A stretch of DNA of 64,000 nucleotides from Rhodobacteraceae bacterium NBU2976 (lineage in GTDB: Bacteria; Pseudomonadota; Alphaproteobacteria; Rhodobacterales; Rhodobacteraceae). Each line of letters starts with the position of its first letter. The stretch's first letter is position 1. The stretch spans positions 1,674,001-1,738,000 of the forward strand of contig JALPRQ010000001.1 of the NCBI GenBank assembly GCA_023630215.1, given 5' to 3'. The notes under the pieces were generated by a model. The model saw nothing but the letters and a program-made list of their open reading frames with translations, made no database searches and was not told where the DNA came from. The translations under genes were made by a program, and so were the position numbers. Shown one piece after another: positions 9,405 to 16,887 of the stretch.

Positions 9405-9809
9405 CTAGCCCGGCAGTCCATCGATGCTTTCAACGGTGTCTAAATCGGCATCCCAACTCGCACGGTCTGAAACGCAAATATGTGCTGTCGGGCGTATATC
9501 GACGCGGTCGTCCAGCGTGCCCGCAGGCACCACGACGACGTCTTCATTATGGGCAAAAGGTAGCGCTGAACCGCAGTTGATACAAAAACATTTTTGATGG
9601 CGGGAGTCGGGGAGTTGGAATATTTTCACACTATCCTTGCCGGTCAACCACGCGATTTTTGCGTTGGAGGAAAACAGGTTTGCTGCATGAGCGCTTCCCG
9701 TGTCCTTTTGACAGCGCGAGCAATGGCACAGGAAAAAGCTGTCGAACGCACCTGACACGCGGAAGGTCACACGACCACACAGACAACTTCCATTAAATGA
9801 CGTAACCAT
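9405..9809 (-). CDS. GFA family protein (CENP-V/Gfa zinc fold)
   Basis: Small zinc protein of the glutathione-dependent formaldehyde-activating enzyme/CENP-V superfamily. The 134-residue product shows CLCGRVTF near the N-terminus, CHCSRC and later CFCINCGS, i.e. the conserved Cys pairs that bind the two zincs. Start at 9809 is preceded by GGGAGGA on the minus strand. Most genomic members are not proven formaldehyde enzymes; without adhI or fghA nearby, the role is unknown. Confidence 0.87.
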   Translation of the reverse strand: MVTSFNGSCLCGRVTFRVSGAFDSFFLCHCSRCQKDTGSAHAANLFSSNAKIAWLTGKDSVKIFQLPDSRHQKCFCINCGSALPFAHNEDVVVVPAGTLDDRVDIRPTAHICVSDRASWDADLDTVESIDGLPG

Positions 9810-9837
9810 GCGTCCTCCCGTGGTCTGCAATATCCGA

Positions 9838-10476
9838 CTAGTTCGTTGCTGCCGCCGCCTTTATCTCCGCAATCACCTGTTCCCACAGTTCCGTCGGTTG
9901 CGCGCCTGACAGGGCATGTGCCCCCGCGATGATGAAACAGGGGACACCTTGCACACCCATTTCGCGGGCTTGGCGGTCTTCGGCTTGGACCTCTGCGAGG
10001 TCGGCATCGCTGGACAGCAGGCGGGCGACGGCGTCGGGGTCCATATCGGCTTGGCGCGCTACATCCACCAGAACGACGTGGTCAGAAATATCCTCGCCCA
10101 GCACAAAATTGCGGTTGAACAGATCGGTGACGACGGCGTTCTGTTTGCCTTCGACCCCGGCCCAGCGGATCAGACGGTGCGCGTCCAGCGTATTCGGCGT
10201 CCTCTGGATTTTGTCGTAGTTGATGGTGATACCTGCCGCGGCGGCGTGTTCCTCGACCACGGCATAGGCCTTCACCGCGCCTTCTTTGCCGAACTTCGCC
10301 TCCAGATATTCGCGCCGACCCATTCCTTCCCGCGGCATGTCGGGATTCAACTGGAACGGGCGCCATGTGATTTCGAACGGATGGTCGGGGTTCGCGGCCA
10401 GCGCCTTATCCAGACGCGCCTTACCGATATAGCACCACGGGCAAATCGGGTCGGAAATAATGTCCAATCTTGTCAT
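9838..10476 (-). CDS. DsbA family oxidoreductase (FrnE-like)
   Basis: Cytoplasmic thioredoxin-fold protein with a DsbA-type helical insertion. The active site CPWC lies near residues 11-14 (SDPICPWCYIGK), and the cis-Pro loop is in GVQGVPCFII. 212 residues, no signal peptide, so it is the FrnE type, a cytoplasmic disulfide oxidoreductase/isomerase linked to oxidative stress in other bacteria, and not periplasmic DsbA. Start chosen at 10476; upstream extension to 10665 overlaps the divergent regulator and lacks family similarity. The gene ends 28 bp before the GFA gene and could be co-transcribed with it. Confidence 0.87.
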   Translation of the reverse strand: MTRLDIISDPICPWCYIGKARLDKALAANPDHPFEITWRPFQLNPDMPREGMGRREYLEAKFGKEGAVKAYAVVEEHAAAAGITINYDKIQRTPNTLDAHRLIRWAGVEGKQNAVVTDLFNRNFVLGEDISDHVVLVDVARQADMDPDAVARLLSSDADLAEVQAEDRQAREMGVQGVPCFIIAGAHALSGAQPTELWEQVIAEIKAAAATN

Positions 10477-10530
10477 TTCATGCGCTTTCTGCCAAATCAC
10501 TACGCCTGACGTAACCTCGGGAAGCCGATC

Positions 10531-11148
10531 ATGCAAGATGCCCCCTCTGTCCTGAAAATTGCCCGTGAGAGTGGCGAGGTCGAAAGTCAGGAGCCTTTGG
10601 ACCTCGGCGAAAGGGTGCGGGCGCTGCGCAAGGCCAAGAATTGGACGCTGGAACAGGCGGCGCAAAAGGCGGGGCTGGCGCGGTCCACCTTGTCAAAAAT
10701 CGAGAACGGGCAGATGTCGCCCACGTTTGACGCTGTGCGCAAGCTGGCGACGGGGTTGGATATCACGGTGCCGCAGCTGTTCACGCCGCCAAAATCGGAC
10801 AAGGTGCTGGCGCGACGCGCGATTACCAAATCGGGCGAGGGGAAGGGGCTGATTACCGCGACCTATGAACATGAAATCCTCGCCGCCGATATGACGCAGA
10901 AGCGGATGATGCCCTATCGCGCCACAGTCCGGGCGCGAAAGTTCGAGGATTTTGATGGTTGGGTTCGCCATGATGGCGAGGAATTTCTGTATGTTCTAAC
11001 CGGGATCATTCAGTTCTTTACGGAATTTTATGAACCGGTGGAACTGCGCCGGGGCGACAGCGCTTATTACGATGCCTCGATGGGGCATAATGTTGTGTCC
11101 ACCTCGCAGGAGGACGCGGTTATTCTGTGGGTGACGTCGCTGGAGTAA
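10531..11148 (+). CDS. XRE-family transcriptional regulator with C-terminal cupin
   Basis: 205-residue DNA-binding regulator. An HTH_3 domain occupies about 25-80 (LGERVRALRKAKNWTLEQAA then STLSKIENGQMSPT, a textbook XRE helix-turn-helix). A cupin_2 barrel follows (about 125-203, DGEEFLYVLTG then GDSAYYDASMGH). Proteins of this architecture usually sense small metabolites through the cupin. It is divergent from the FrnE-like gene (54 bp between starts), which is the most obvious candidate target, and overlaps the converging aquaporin gene by 29 bp. Effector unknown. Confidence 0.9.
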   Translation: MQDAPSVLKIARESGEVESQEPLDLGERVRALRKAKNWTLEQAAQKAGLARSTLSKIENGQMSPTFDAVRKLATGLDITVPQLFTPPKSDKVLARRAITKSGEGKGLITATYEHEILAADMTQKRMMPYRATVRARKFEDFDGWVRHDGEEFLYVLTGIIQFFTEFYEPVELRRGDSAYYDASMGHNVVSTSQEDAVILWVTSLE

Positions 11149-11782
11149 AGACCACGCGGGCAACGGTCACGGCCAGCAGCGCACCGACGATCTGAGCAAT
11201 GATGAATGGCACAACATTCGCAGGCGCGATCCCGGCGAATGTGTTGGACAGGCCACGCGCAATCGTGACGGCCGGGTTGGCAAAGCTGGTGGATGCGGTG
11301 AACCAGTAGGCGGCAGTGATATACAGACCGACGAGCATCGGTACGGTCTCTGGCTTGTGGCGGATGCCGCCGAAAATCACGAAAACAAGTCCGAAGGTCG
11401 CGACGATCTCTGCCCACCATTGCGCGGGGCCGGTGCGGAGCTTTTCGGAGAATTGAATGATCTCTGTCCCAAACATACCATGCGCCGCCCAAACACCAAG
11501 GATCCCACCAATGATTTGTGCGGCGATATATTGGGAGGCGAGGGGGGTGCTGATCTCGCGCCGTGTTAAAAACGCCAGCGTCACCGCAGGGTTAAAATGC
11601 GCGCCCGATACGGGACCGAAGATGGTGATCAGCACCACAAGGATCGCACCCGTTGGAATGGTGTTTCCCAAAAGGGCAATCGCAACATTCCCGCCTGCCA
11701 GAGTCTCGGCCATGATGCCGGACCCGACTACGGTGGCTAGCAGGAAGGCGGTCCCCAACCCCTCGGCAAGCAGTTTTTGCAT
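11120..11782 (-). CDS. MIP family channel, AqpS-like (arsenic-associated aquaglyceroporin)
   Basis: Six-helix major intrinsic protein, 220 residues, forming a membrane channel for water, glycerol or metalloid acids. Two half-helix motifs are visible: NPA at 64-66 and NPA at 169-171. The residue after the second NPA, an Arg in almost all aquaporins (the ar/R filter), is Val172, implying a wider, uncharged pore. Its start codon overlaps the arsC stop (TAATG), so it is translationally coupled to arsC. By analogy with Sinorhizobium meliloti AqpS, it probably lets arsenite made by ArsC leave the cell down its gradient; this is inference from gene order and the filter change. Confidence 0.87.
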   Translation of the reverse strand: MQKLLAEGLGTAFLLATVVGSGIMAETLAGGNVAIALLGNTIPTGAILVVLITIFGPVSGAHFNPAVTLAFLTRREISTPLASQYIAAQIIGGILGVWAAHGMFGTEIIQFSEKLRTGPAQWWAEIVATFGLVFVIFGGIRHKPETVPMLVGLYITAAYWFTASTSFANPAVTIARGLSNTFAGIAPANVVPFIIAQIVGALLAVTVARVVFTPATSPTE

Positions 11783-12258
11783 TATTTCGTCCCTATCTCG
11801 GTCAACAGATGCTGAAGGTCACCAGCTGACATTTCCTCGAAATTTGTATCAAGCAGGGCTTTAGCGCGGATGAGCAATGCGTGATAGGCGAGATCAAACG
11901 CCTGCGGGCGGCTTTCGTCCGGGATATGCGGATCGGCGGGGTCGTCGACACCCCAATGCGCCCGCAGTGGTGCCCCCGGCCAGATCGGACAGGTTTCCCG
12001 CGCTGCATTGCCACAGACGGTGATCACCATATCCATTTCGGGGGCCAGCGCATATTCATCCCAGCTTTTGGAGCGCAAAAGACGGGTGTCATGCCCTTTC
12101 GCTTGCAACAATTGCAGCGCATAGGGGTTTACGTCGCCTGCAGGATGCGATCCGGCGGAATGGGCCAAAAGGCGGTCATGAGCATGGTGCCGGAAAATGC
12201 TCTCCAGCATGATGGACCGGGCCGAGTTGCCGGTACAAAGGATAAGGACGTTAAGCAT
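11782..12258 (-). CDS. arsC: Arsenate reductase (low-molecular-weight phosphatase family)
   Basis: Cytoplasmic reductase converting arsenate to arsenite, or alternatively a low-molecular-weight protein tyrosine phosphatase. The P-loop C-x5-R is CTGNSAR (C8-R14), with Asn11 and Ser12 as in thioredoxin- or glutaredoxin-coupled ArsC. 158 residues. A strong ribosome-binding site (AGAGAGGTGA) precedes the ATG. Coupling to a MIP channel favours arsenate reductase over phosphatase. No arsR, arsB, acr3 or arsH is present within the window. bdhA lies 52 bp upstream on the same strand, so the three genes may be one transcript. Confidence 0.87.
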   Translation of the reverse strand: MLNVLILCTGNSARSIMLESIFRHHAHDRLLAHSAGSHPAGDVNPYALQLLQAKGHDTRLLRSKSWDEYALAPEMDMVITVCGNAARETCPIWPGAPLRAHWGVDDPADPHIPDESRPQAFDLAYHALLIRAKALLDTNFEEMSAGDLQHLLTEIGTK

Positions 12259-12310
12259 AAGTCACCTCTCTTGTGGCGAGCTTTACGCAAGTTTTGTGAC
12301 AGATTGGTGA

Positions 12311-13087
12311 CTAGAGCGCCGTCCAGCCGCCGTCGATAGAGATTGTCGTACCGGTGATCTGTTTCGCGGCGTCGGAACATAGGAACACAGTTGTCTGGCC
12401 GATCTGCTCGGTTGTTGCAAACTGCTTCGACGGCTGACGTTCCAGCAGCACCTCGCGCACGACCGTTTCGCGGTCCATTTCGTATTTCGCCATCGTGTCG
12501 GGGATTTGCGCCTCGACCAGCGGGGTAAGGACATATCCGGGGCAAATAGCGTTACAAGTAATATCAACCTCGGCCGTTTCCAGCGCCGTGGTCTTGGTCA
12601 GGCCAACCACACCATGTTTTGCCGCAACATAGGCGGATTTGTACGGGGAAGCGGTCAGGCCATGCGCCGAAGCGATATTGATAATGCGCCCCCAACCCCG
12701 CGCATACATGCCGGGAAGGGCGGCAGCGGTCGTGTGGAAGGCGGAGGACAGGTTGATCGCGATAATGGCGTTCCATTTATCGGTCGGAAATTCTTCGATC
12801 GCGGCGACATGCTGAATCCCGGCATTGTTGACAAGGATATCGACATTCCCAGCCTCGGCCACCAGGGCGCGGCACTCGTCAGGGTTTTGCAAATCAGCTT
12901 TAAGATAGCGTGCGAACACATTGTATTCATTAGATATATCATGGGCGATTTGGTCATCTTCGGGGCGATCTGTGAAGCTGTTGATCACGATATCCGCGCC
13001 CTGGGCGGCCAATTCTCGGGCCACACCCAATCCGATCCCAGAATTTGATCCGGTCACCAACGCCAATTTTCCCGATAATGTGCCCAT
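12311..13087 (-). CDS. bdhA: 3-hydroxybutyrate dehydrogenase (SDR family)
   Basis: Short-chain dehydrogenase oxidising D-3-hydroxybutyrate to acetoacetate with NAD+, in polyhydroxybutyrate and ketone-body catabolism. 258 residues: cofactor motif TGSNSGIG (13-20), NNAG, catalytic Ser (IASAHG), and YVAAKHG with the Tyr/Lys pair. C-terminal GTTISIDGGWTAL is characteristic of the BdhA subgroup. The ribosome-binding site is poor (AGCAG), and a strong terminator hairpin ends only 17 bp before the ATG; see the leader/sRNA entry. arsC follows 52 bp downstream. Confidence 0.9.
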   Translation of the reverse strand: MGTLSGKLALVTGSNSGIGLGVARELAAQGADIVINSFTDRPEDDQIAHDISNEYNVFARYLKADLQNPDECRALVAEAGNVDILVNNAGIQHVAAIEEFPTDKWNAIIAINLSSAFHTTAAALPGMYARGWGRIINIASAHGLTASPYKSAYVAAKHGVVGLTKTTALETAEVDITCNAICPGYVLTPLVEAQIPDTMAKYEMDRETVVREVLLERQPSKQFATTEQIGQTTVFLCSDAAKQITGTTISIDGGWTAL

Positions 13088-13103
13088 GCGATACTGCTAG
13101 CCC

Positions 13104-13131
13104 AAAAAAAACGCCCTCACAAGGAGGGCGT
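13104..13131 (-). terminator. Rho-independent terminator between sRNA and bdhA
   Basis: Perfect 8-bp GC-rich stem (13111-13118 with 13124-13131) and 5-nt loop, followed on the minus strand by eight T residues (13104-13111). One of the strongest intrinsic terminators in the window. Confidence 0.8.
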
Positions 13132-13179
13132 AAAGTTATTGAGGCAGGTTTCATACAGGCAAGAAACCTATCGAGCAGT
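13104..13179 (-). ncRNA. Candidate small RNA or attenuator leader upstream of bdhA
   Basis: Read on the minus strand, a sigma70-like promoter (13186-13214) is followed by about 76 nt containing hairpin 1 (AGGTTTC, 10-nt loop, GAAACCT; about 13144-13167) and then a perfect intrinsic terminator (ACGCCCTC, 5-nt loop, GAGGGCGT, then eight T). No ORF of meaningful length lies inside. The terminator is 17 bp before the bdhA ATG, so the unit could be a free-standing trans-acting sRNA or a premature termination leader controlling bdhA-arsC-aquaporin. The 5' end is predicted from the -10 box only. I cannot assign it to a known RNA family. Confidence 0.55.
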
Positions 13180-13185
13180 GGTTTA

Positions 13186-13214
13186 TATATAGGACGAGGA
13201 CTCGTTTCTGCCAA
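13186..13214 (-). promoter_or_regulatory. Sigma70-type promoter for sRNA/bdhA leader
   Basis: Minus-strand TTGGCA (-35, 13209-13214), exactly 17-bp spacer, TATATA (-10, 13186-13191). Predicted start near 13179. Spacing and hexamers are close to consensus, and the downstream terminator supports real use. Confidence 0.55.
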
Positions 13215-13565
13215 GCTGAATCTGGGAAAAAGTCGTTTGAGATTCTGTGCTTAGCCCCGAAAAGCTGAATCATTTTGGAGTCTGTTGCAAGAATGTGACT
13301 CTGAAAGCATGGGGTTTGGTTGCACGAAACTTGTGAACAATCATACCGTCTGTAGTGTGTTGTAGCGGCTATATGGCACGGGAAAAATGGTGCCACAACA
13401 TCTTGTTTCGCATTTTGATACATTCTTGCAAGAATCGGTAATATTCTTGCCAACAAAGCTACGCAAACTTCCGCCGAAAGGAATCAAGCGATTCTGCTCA
13501 TGGATTAGGCGAAATTTGGCACACATGTGCGAATCGTTCGATTTTTTCCGATTCGTTTCAGCCGG
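13215..13565. other. AT-rich intergenic region with repeated TTCTTGC palindromes
   Basis: This is the longest gene-free stretch. No ORF here has a plausible protein. It contains a perfect 14-bp palindrome ATTCTTGCAAGAAT (about 13423-13436), further copies of its half-site near 13284-13293 and 13441-13449, and a CGAATCG/CGATTCG hairpin (about 13530-13555) just past the lysE stop, probably a weak lysE transcription end. The repeated half-sites look like a regulator operator upstream of the sRNA/bdhA promoter. Confidence 0.4.
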
Positions 13566-14180
13566 TTAGAGGGTGCGGATCAACCCATAGGACAGATACA
13601 GCATCAACAAACCGATCAGAATATCCAGCACCTGCCATGTGCGTGGGGTTTTCATAATCGGGGCAAGAATTCGGGCCCCATACCCAAGAGAGAAGAAAAA
13701 TACAAAAGACGATGTGACAGCTCCCGCCGCAAAGGCCAGTTTTAGCGACACCCCCTCGAATTGGGTCGATACCGCTCCGATCAAACCTAGCGTGTCCAGA
13801 TAGACATGAGGATTTAACCAGGTCAGCGCCAAGCACGTCAGCAATGTCGGCCAAAGAGGGGCGGTTTGGCCGGAAATGCCCTGCGCATCCCCACCACGCC
13901 ACGCCGCCCAGAACCGGGACAGCGCATAGAAGATAAGAAACGCCGCTCCCCCCATGGCCATCCAACGGGGAAGTGACGGATACATTTCGACGATCACCCC
14001 AAAGCCGGCGACCCCGGCCGAGATCAGTATCGCATCAGAAACTGCGCAAATCAGACAGACCCAGAATATGTGGCTGCGCATGATACCCTGCTTCAGCACA
14101 AACGCATTTTGCGCCCCGATCGCGAGGATCAGGGCAAACGCGGTCAGAAAACCGGTCGAGGCCGCGGGCCAAAACGTCAT
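13566..14180 (-). CDS. LysE/ArgO family amino acid exporter
   Basis: Membrane exporter of basic amino acids (Lys/Arg), 204 residues with about six hydrophobic segments. The N-terminal signature ALILAIGAQNAFVLKQGI is diagnostic of the LysE/ArgO branch. The conserved aromatic/Pro motif LTWLNPHVYLD is also present. Its start overlaps the stop of the DUF502 gene by 4 bp (ATGA), implying translational coupling. No lysG/argP-type regulator is adjacent. Confidence 0.9.
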   Translation of the reverse strand: MTFWPAASTGFLTAFALILAIGAQNAFVLKQGIMRSHIFWVCLICAVSDAILISAGVAGFGVIVEMYPSLPRWMAMGGAAFLIFYALSRFWAAWRGGDAQGISGQTAPLWPTLLTCLALTWLNPHVYLDTLGLIGAVSTQFEGVSLKLAFAAGAVTSSFVFFFSLGYGARILAPIMKTPRTWQVLDILIGLLMLYLSYGLIRTL

Positions 14181-14872
14181 TTGCCGTTAGATTTTGGGGC
14201 AGGTTTACGCTGTGCGGCAATTTCTTCGGCAGTCGGGGGAACCACCAATCCAGCAGAAATAATCAACTTGGCCGCGTCTTCGACACTCATGTCCAGAATT
14301 ACAACATCAGACTTCGGAACAAACAGCAGAAACCCCGAAGTAGGGTTAGGAGTTGTTGGCAAAAACACGGAAACCACTTCGTCCGAGGGGATATGCTCAA
14401 AGACTTCGCCTTTTGTATCGGTGGAAATAAAGGCAATCGCCCATATGCCGGGGCGCGGATATTGCACAAGGCAAGCTTGCTGAAACGACGCACCTGACTG
14501 GCTGAGGATCGTCTCGACGATCTGTTTCAATCCTTTATAGACCGAACGCACAACTGGTGTTCGCGAAATCAGGTTTTCCCAGAACCGGACCAACTGTCGC
14601 CCGAACAGTCCTTTTGTCAGGGCGCCGACGATGGCGGTGAAAATGATAAAAATGATCACACCAAAGCCGGGCACATCCACGCCAATATAGGTATTGGGGT
14701 TATAGATGGACGGGACCCAAGGCACGACTTTGGCGTCGATGAAGTTCACCACGGTCCAGATCAGGTAAATGGTAAGCACCACTGGGGCGACGATGACCAG
14801 ACCCGTCAGGAAGTTCCCGCGAGTGCGTTGCCAGATGGTCTGTCTGGGTATTTTGTTACTGCGTCGCGCCAT
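14177..14872 (-). CDS. DUF502 family membrane protein
   Basis: 231-residue inner-membrane protein of the widely conserved but poorly understood DUF502 family. Two strong transmembrane helices (about 20-42 and 65-90) are followed by a soluble domain with the family's VRSVYKGLKQIVETI and GFLLFVPKSDV stretches, and a basic C-terminal tail. It lies 51 bp after psuG and is coupled to lysE. Function unknown. Confidence 0.85.
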   Translation of the reverse strand: MARRSNKIPRQTIWQRTRGNFLTGLVIVAPVVLTIYLIWTVVNFIDAKVVPWVPSIYNPNTYIGVDVPGFGVIIFIIFTAIVGALTKGLFGRQLVRFWENLISRTPVVRSVYKGLKQIVETILSQSGASFQQACLVQYPRPGIWAIAFISTDTKGEVFEHIPSDEVVSVFLPTTPNPTSGFLLFVPKSDVVILDMSVEDAAKLIISAGLVVPPTAEEIAAQRKPAPKSNGK

Positions 14873-14923
14873 TTTCGCCCCTATTTTCGGCCAATGTAGG
14901 GATCGCAGGTGCCAAGGACAATC

Positions 14924-15823
14924 TCATTTTACTAAAGATTTTGCGATCTCGACCGCAATACGGGCATTGTTACGCACCAATTCGATATTCGACGCAAGCG
15001 ACTGGCCGTTTGTCAGTTCAAAAATGCGTTGCAACAAAAAAGGTGTGACCGATTTGGCGGCGATACCTTGCGCTTCGGCTTCTGCCAACGCTTGTGCGAT
15101 AACCGGGGCAAGGGTTTCAGTAGCGATTTCATGTTCAACCGGGATCGGGTTTGCAACCAGCATCCCGCCCGAAAGACCCAACTGTTGACGGGTACGGAAG
15201 GTTTTGGCGATGTCGTCGGCGCTGTCGGCACGAAGCGGTGAGGGCAGGCCGGAGCTGCGGGACCAGAAGGCGGGGAAATCATCCTGACCGAACGTCACCA
15301 CGGGCACGCCTTGCGTTTCCAGATATTCCAGCGTTTTGGGCAGATCGAGGATCGCCTTCGCGCCTGCCGCCACGGTGATGACCGGCGTTTGGGCAAATTC
15401 TGGCAGATCGGCGGATATGTCAAAGCTGGTCTCTGCGCCCCGATGCACGCCGCCAATGCCACCGGTGGCGAATACTTCGATTCCCGCCAGATTCGCGCAG
15501 ATCATGGTCGCCGCCACCGTGGTCGCCCCTGTGCGGCCGGTGGCCAGACCAAAGGGCAAATCGGCGCGGGATAGTTTCATGACATCCTTGGCTTGGGCCA
15601 GCGTTTCCAACTGCGCGTCTGTCAGGCCGACATGGATTGCGCCGTCCATGATCGCGATAGTGGCGGGGGTTGCCCCGGCCTTGCGGATGTCATCCTCGAT
15701 CATCCGCGCGGTGTCGAGGTTTTGCGGGAAAGGCATCCCGTGAGTGATGATCGTCGATTCCAGTGCAACGATAGGGCGGGAGGTTTCGCGCACCTCGTCC
15801 GAGAGGATCAGGGGGAGGGTCAT
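14924..15823 (-). CDS. psuG: Pseudouridine-5'-phosphate glycosidase
   Basis: Cleaves pseudouridine 5'-phosphate to uracil and ribose 5-phosphate, salvaging the C-nucleoside released by RNA turnover. 299 residues. Family stretches are clear: ALESTIITHGMPFPQN at the N-terminus, LATGRTGATTVAATM, and FATGGIGGVHRGAE. The start overlaps the stop of the kinase gene by 4 bp, so PsuK product passes directly to PsuG. No uridine/pseudouridine transporter is adjacent, as sometimes found in other bacteria. Confidence 0.95.
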   Translation of the reverse strand: MTLPLILSDEVRETSRPIVALESTIITHGMPFPQNLDTARMIEDDIRKAGATPATIAIMDGAIHVGLTDAQLETLAQAKDVMKLSRADLPFGLATGRTGATTVAATMICANLAGIEVFATGGIGGVHRGAETSFDISADLPEFAQTPVITVAAGAKAILDLPKTLEYLETQGVPVVTFGQDDFPAFWSRSSGLPSPLRADSADDIAKTFRTRQQLGLSGGMLVANPIPVEHEIATETLAPVIAQALAEAEAQGIAAKSVTPFLLQRIFELTNGQSLASNIELVRNNARIAVEIAKSLVK

Positions 15824-16710
15824 GTGACCTCCTTACATATATGATTAGCGGCGGCTTGGATTGCGGCGGCCAAGGTTTCGGTGGGGCTACCGCCTGCCAA
15901 CTCAGCGGCAATGAATCCGGCAAGGAAGCTATCGCCTGCGCCGGTCAGGGACCGCGTTTCGACGGTCGGCGGTATTTCGACGATAACTCCCGTTGCATCC
16001 GCCAGTGCAGCCGGGGCTGGGCCGTCGGTGACGACAGCGCGGCTTGCACCCAGTTGTAGCATGGCACGGGCGGCGGTTTCAGCATCGGGAAACTCCTTGC
16101 GGCAAAGAATCTCTGCCTCCCCCCTATTCACGAACAACGTGCCATGAGAGGCACGAAGCGCTGCCCGCATTCGGCCCGCTTTACCGGGGGAGGCGGGGAC
16201 GAAATGCAGGTCCGCCTGCGCCATGTCGCCATTATCGGCAATCGACTCCAGCACCGCCACTGGCAAATTGCCATCTATGACAACCGACCCCATCCAAGGC
16301 GCATCAGCCGATGCTAGCCGCCCATCGCGGAGCGGGTCCAGTACAGCCTCGCCCGCCTTTTCCAGCGAGGCACAATCGGCAATGGCGGCAAAGACCTCTC
16401 CATCCGGATTTTCGATAGCCAGATAGCTGTCGGTCGGATCATCCGTGCAGGTGACATAGGAACAGTCGATCCCGGCTGACTCCAGTTCTGCAATCAGCGC
16501 GTCACCCTGTGCCCCGCGTCCGATCACCGTCAGCAGCGCCACGCGGGTTCCACCTGCCGCCAGCGCCAGCGCGATATTGCCCGCAACCCCACCGGGGCGG
16601 CGACGGATTAGGCCGGGAACGTCATTCCCGATCTTCAGCCGAACGGACGAAGAGGCAATGATATCCCACAAGGCGGACCCGATACACAGGACAGGCAGAT
16701 CAGCAGACAT
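15820..16710 (-). CDS. psuK: PfkB-family carbohydrate kinase, probable pseudouridine kinase
   Basis: Ribokinase-like ATP-dependent sugar/nucleoside kinase of 296 residues. PfkB signatures: the Gly-rich [16 protein letters not shown] near the N-terminus and the catalytic/anion-hole motif [14 protein letters not shown] at about 256-269. Tight coupling with psuG identifies the substrate as pseudouridine with good probability; in sequence alone it could be any PfkB kinase. First gene of a run psuK-psuG-DUF502-lysE, divergent from rpsB. Confidence 0.88.
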   Translation of the reverse strand: MSADLPVLCIGSALWDIIASSSVRLKIGNDVPGLIRRRPGGVAGNIALALAAGGTRVALLTVIGRGAQGDALIAELESAGIDCSYVTCTDDPTDSYLAIENPDGEVFAAIADCASLEKAGEAVLDPLRDGRLASADAPWMGSVVIDGNLPVAVLESIADNGDMAQADLHFVPASPGKAGRMRAALRASHGTLFVNRGEAEILCRKEFPDAETAARAMLQLGASRAVVTDGPAPAALADATGVIVEIPPTVETRSLTGAGDSFLAGFIAAELAGGSPTETLAAAIQAAANHICKEVT

Positions 16711-16788
16711 GACCCCGCTTTTAGCCCAATTTATAGGGCTTGCAATCCCGAAACGCTTCCCCTAGAAGCCGCTTCATTGAAATCCACA

Positions 16789-16860
16789 GGCGGGGTCGCG
16801 GCCCTTGGGGGAGACATCCCCAAGTGTCCACCGGTTGGGCGAAACGCTCTTCTCCCCGCT
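16789..16860 (+). promoter_or_regulatory. Structured 5' leader of rpsB (candidate ribosomal-protein autoregulatory element)
   Basis: An outer helix GGCGGGG (16789-16795) with CCCCGCT (16854-16860) encloses a perfect hairpin CTTGGGG (16804-16810), 7-nt loop, CCCCAAG (16818-16824). The structure ends about 11 bases before the ribosome-binding site GGAAAGG (16872-16878) and resembles the kind of leader through which S2 or other r-proteins repress their own mRNA. The exact Rfam class is not recognised. Confidence 0.45.
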
Positions 16861-16887
16861 GAGGCAAAACCGGAAAGGTATATGACA

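Noticed and set aside
11357-11569. Short frames overlapping the aquaporin gene as an arsR
   Set aside because: No ArsR helix-turn-helix or Cys motif; plain shadows.
13151-13456. 101-codon minus-strand frame in the bdhA-lysE gap
   Set aside because: Low-complexity Cys/His-rich translation without ribosome-binding site; it overlaps the sRNA promoter.
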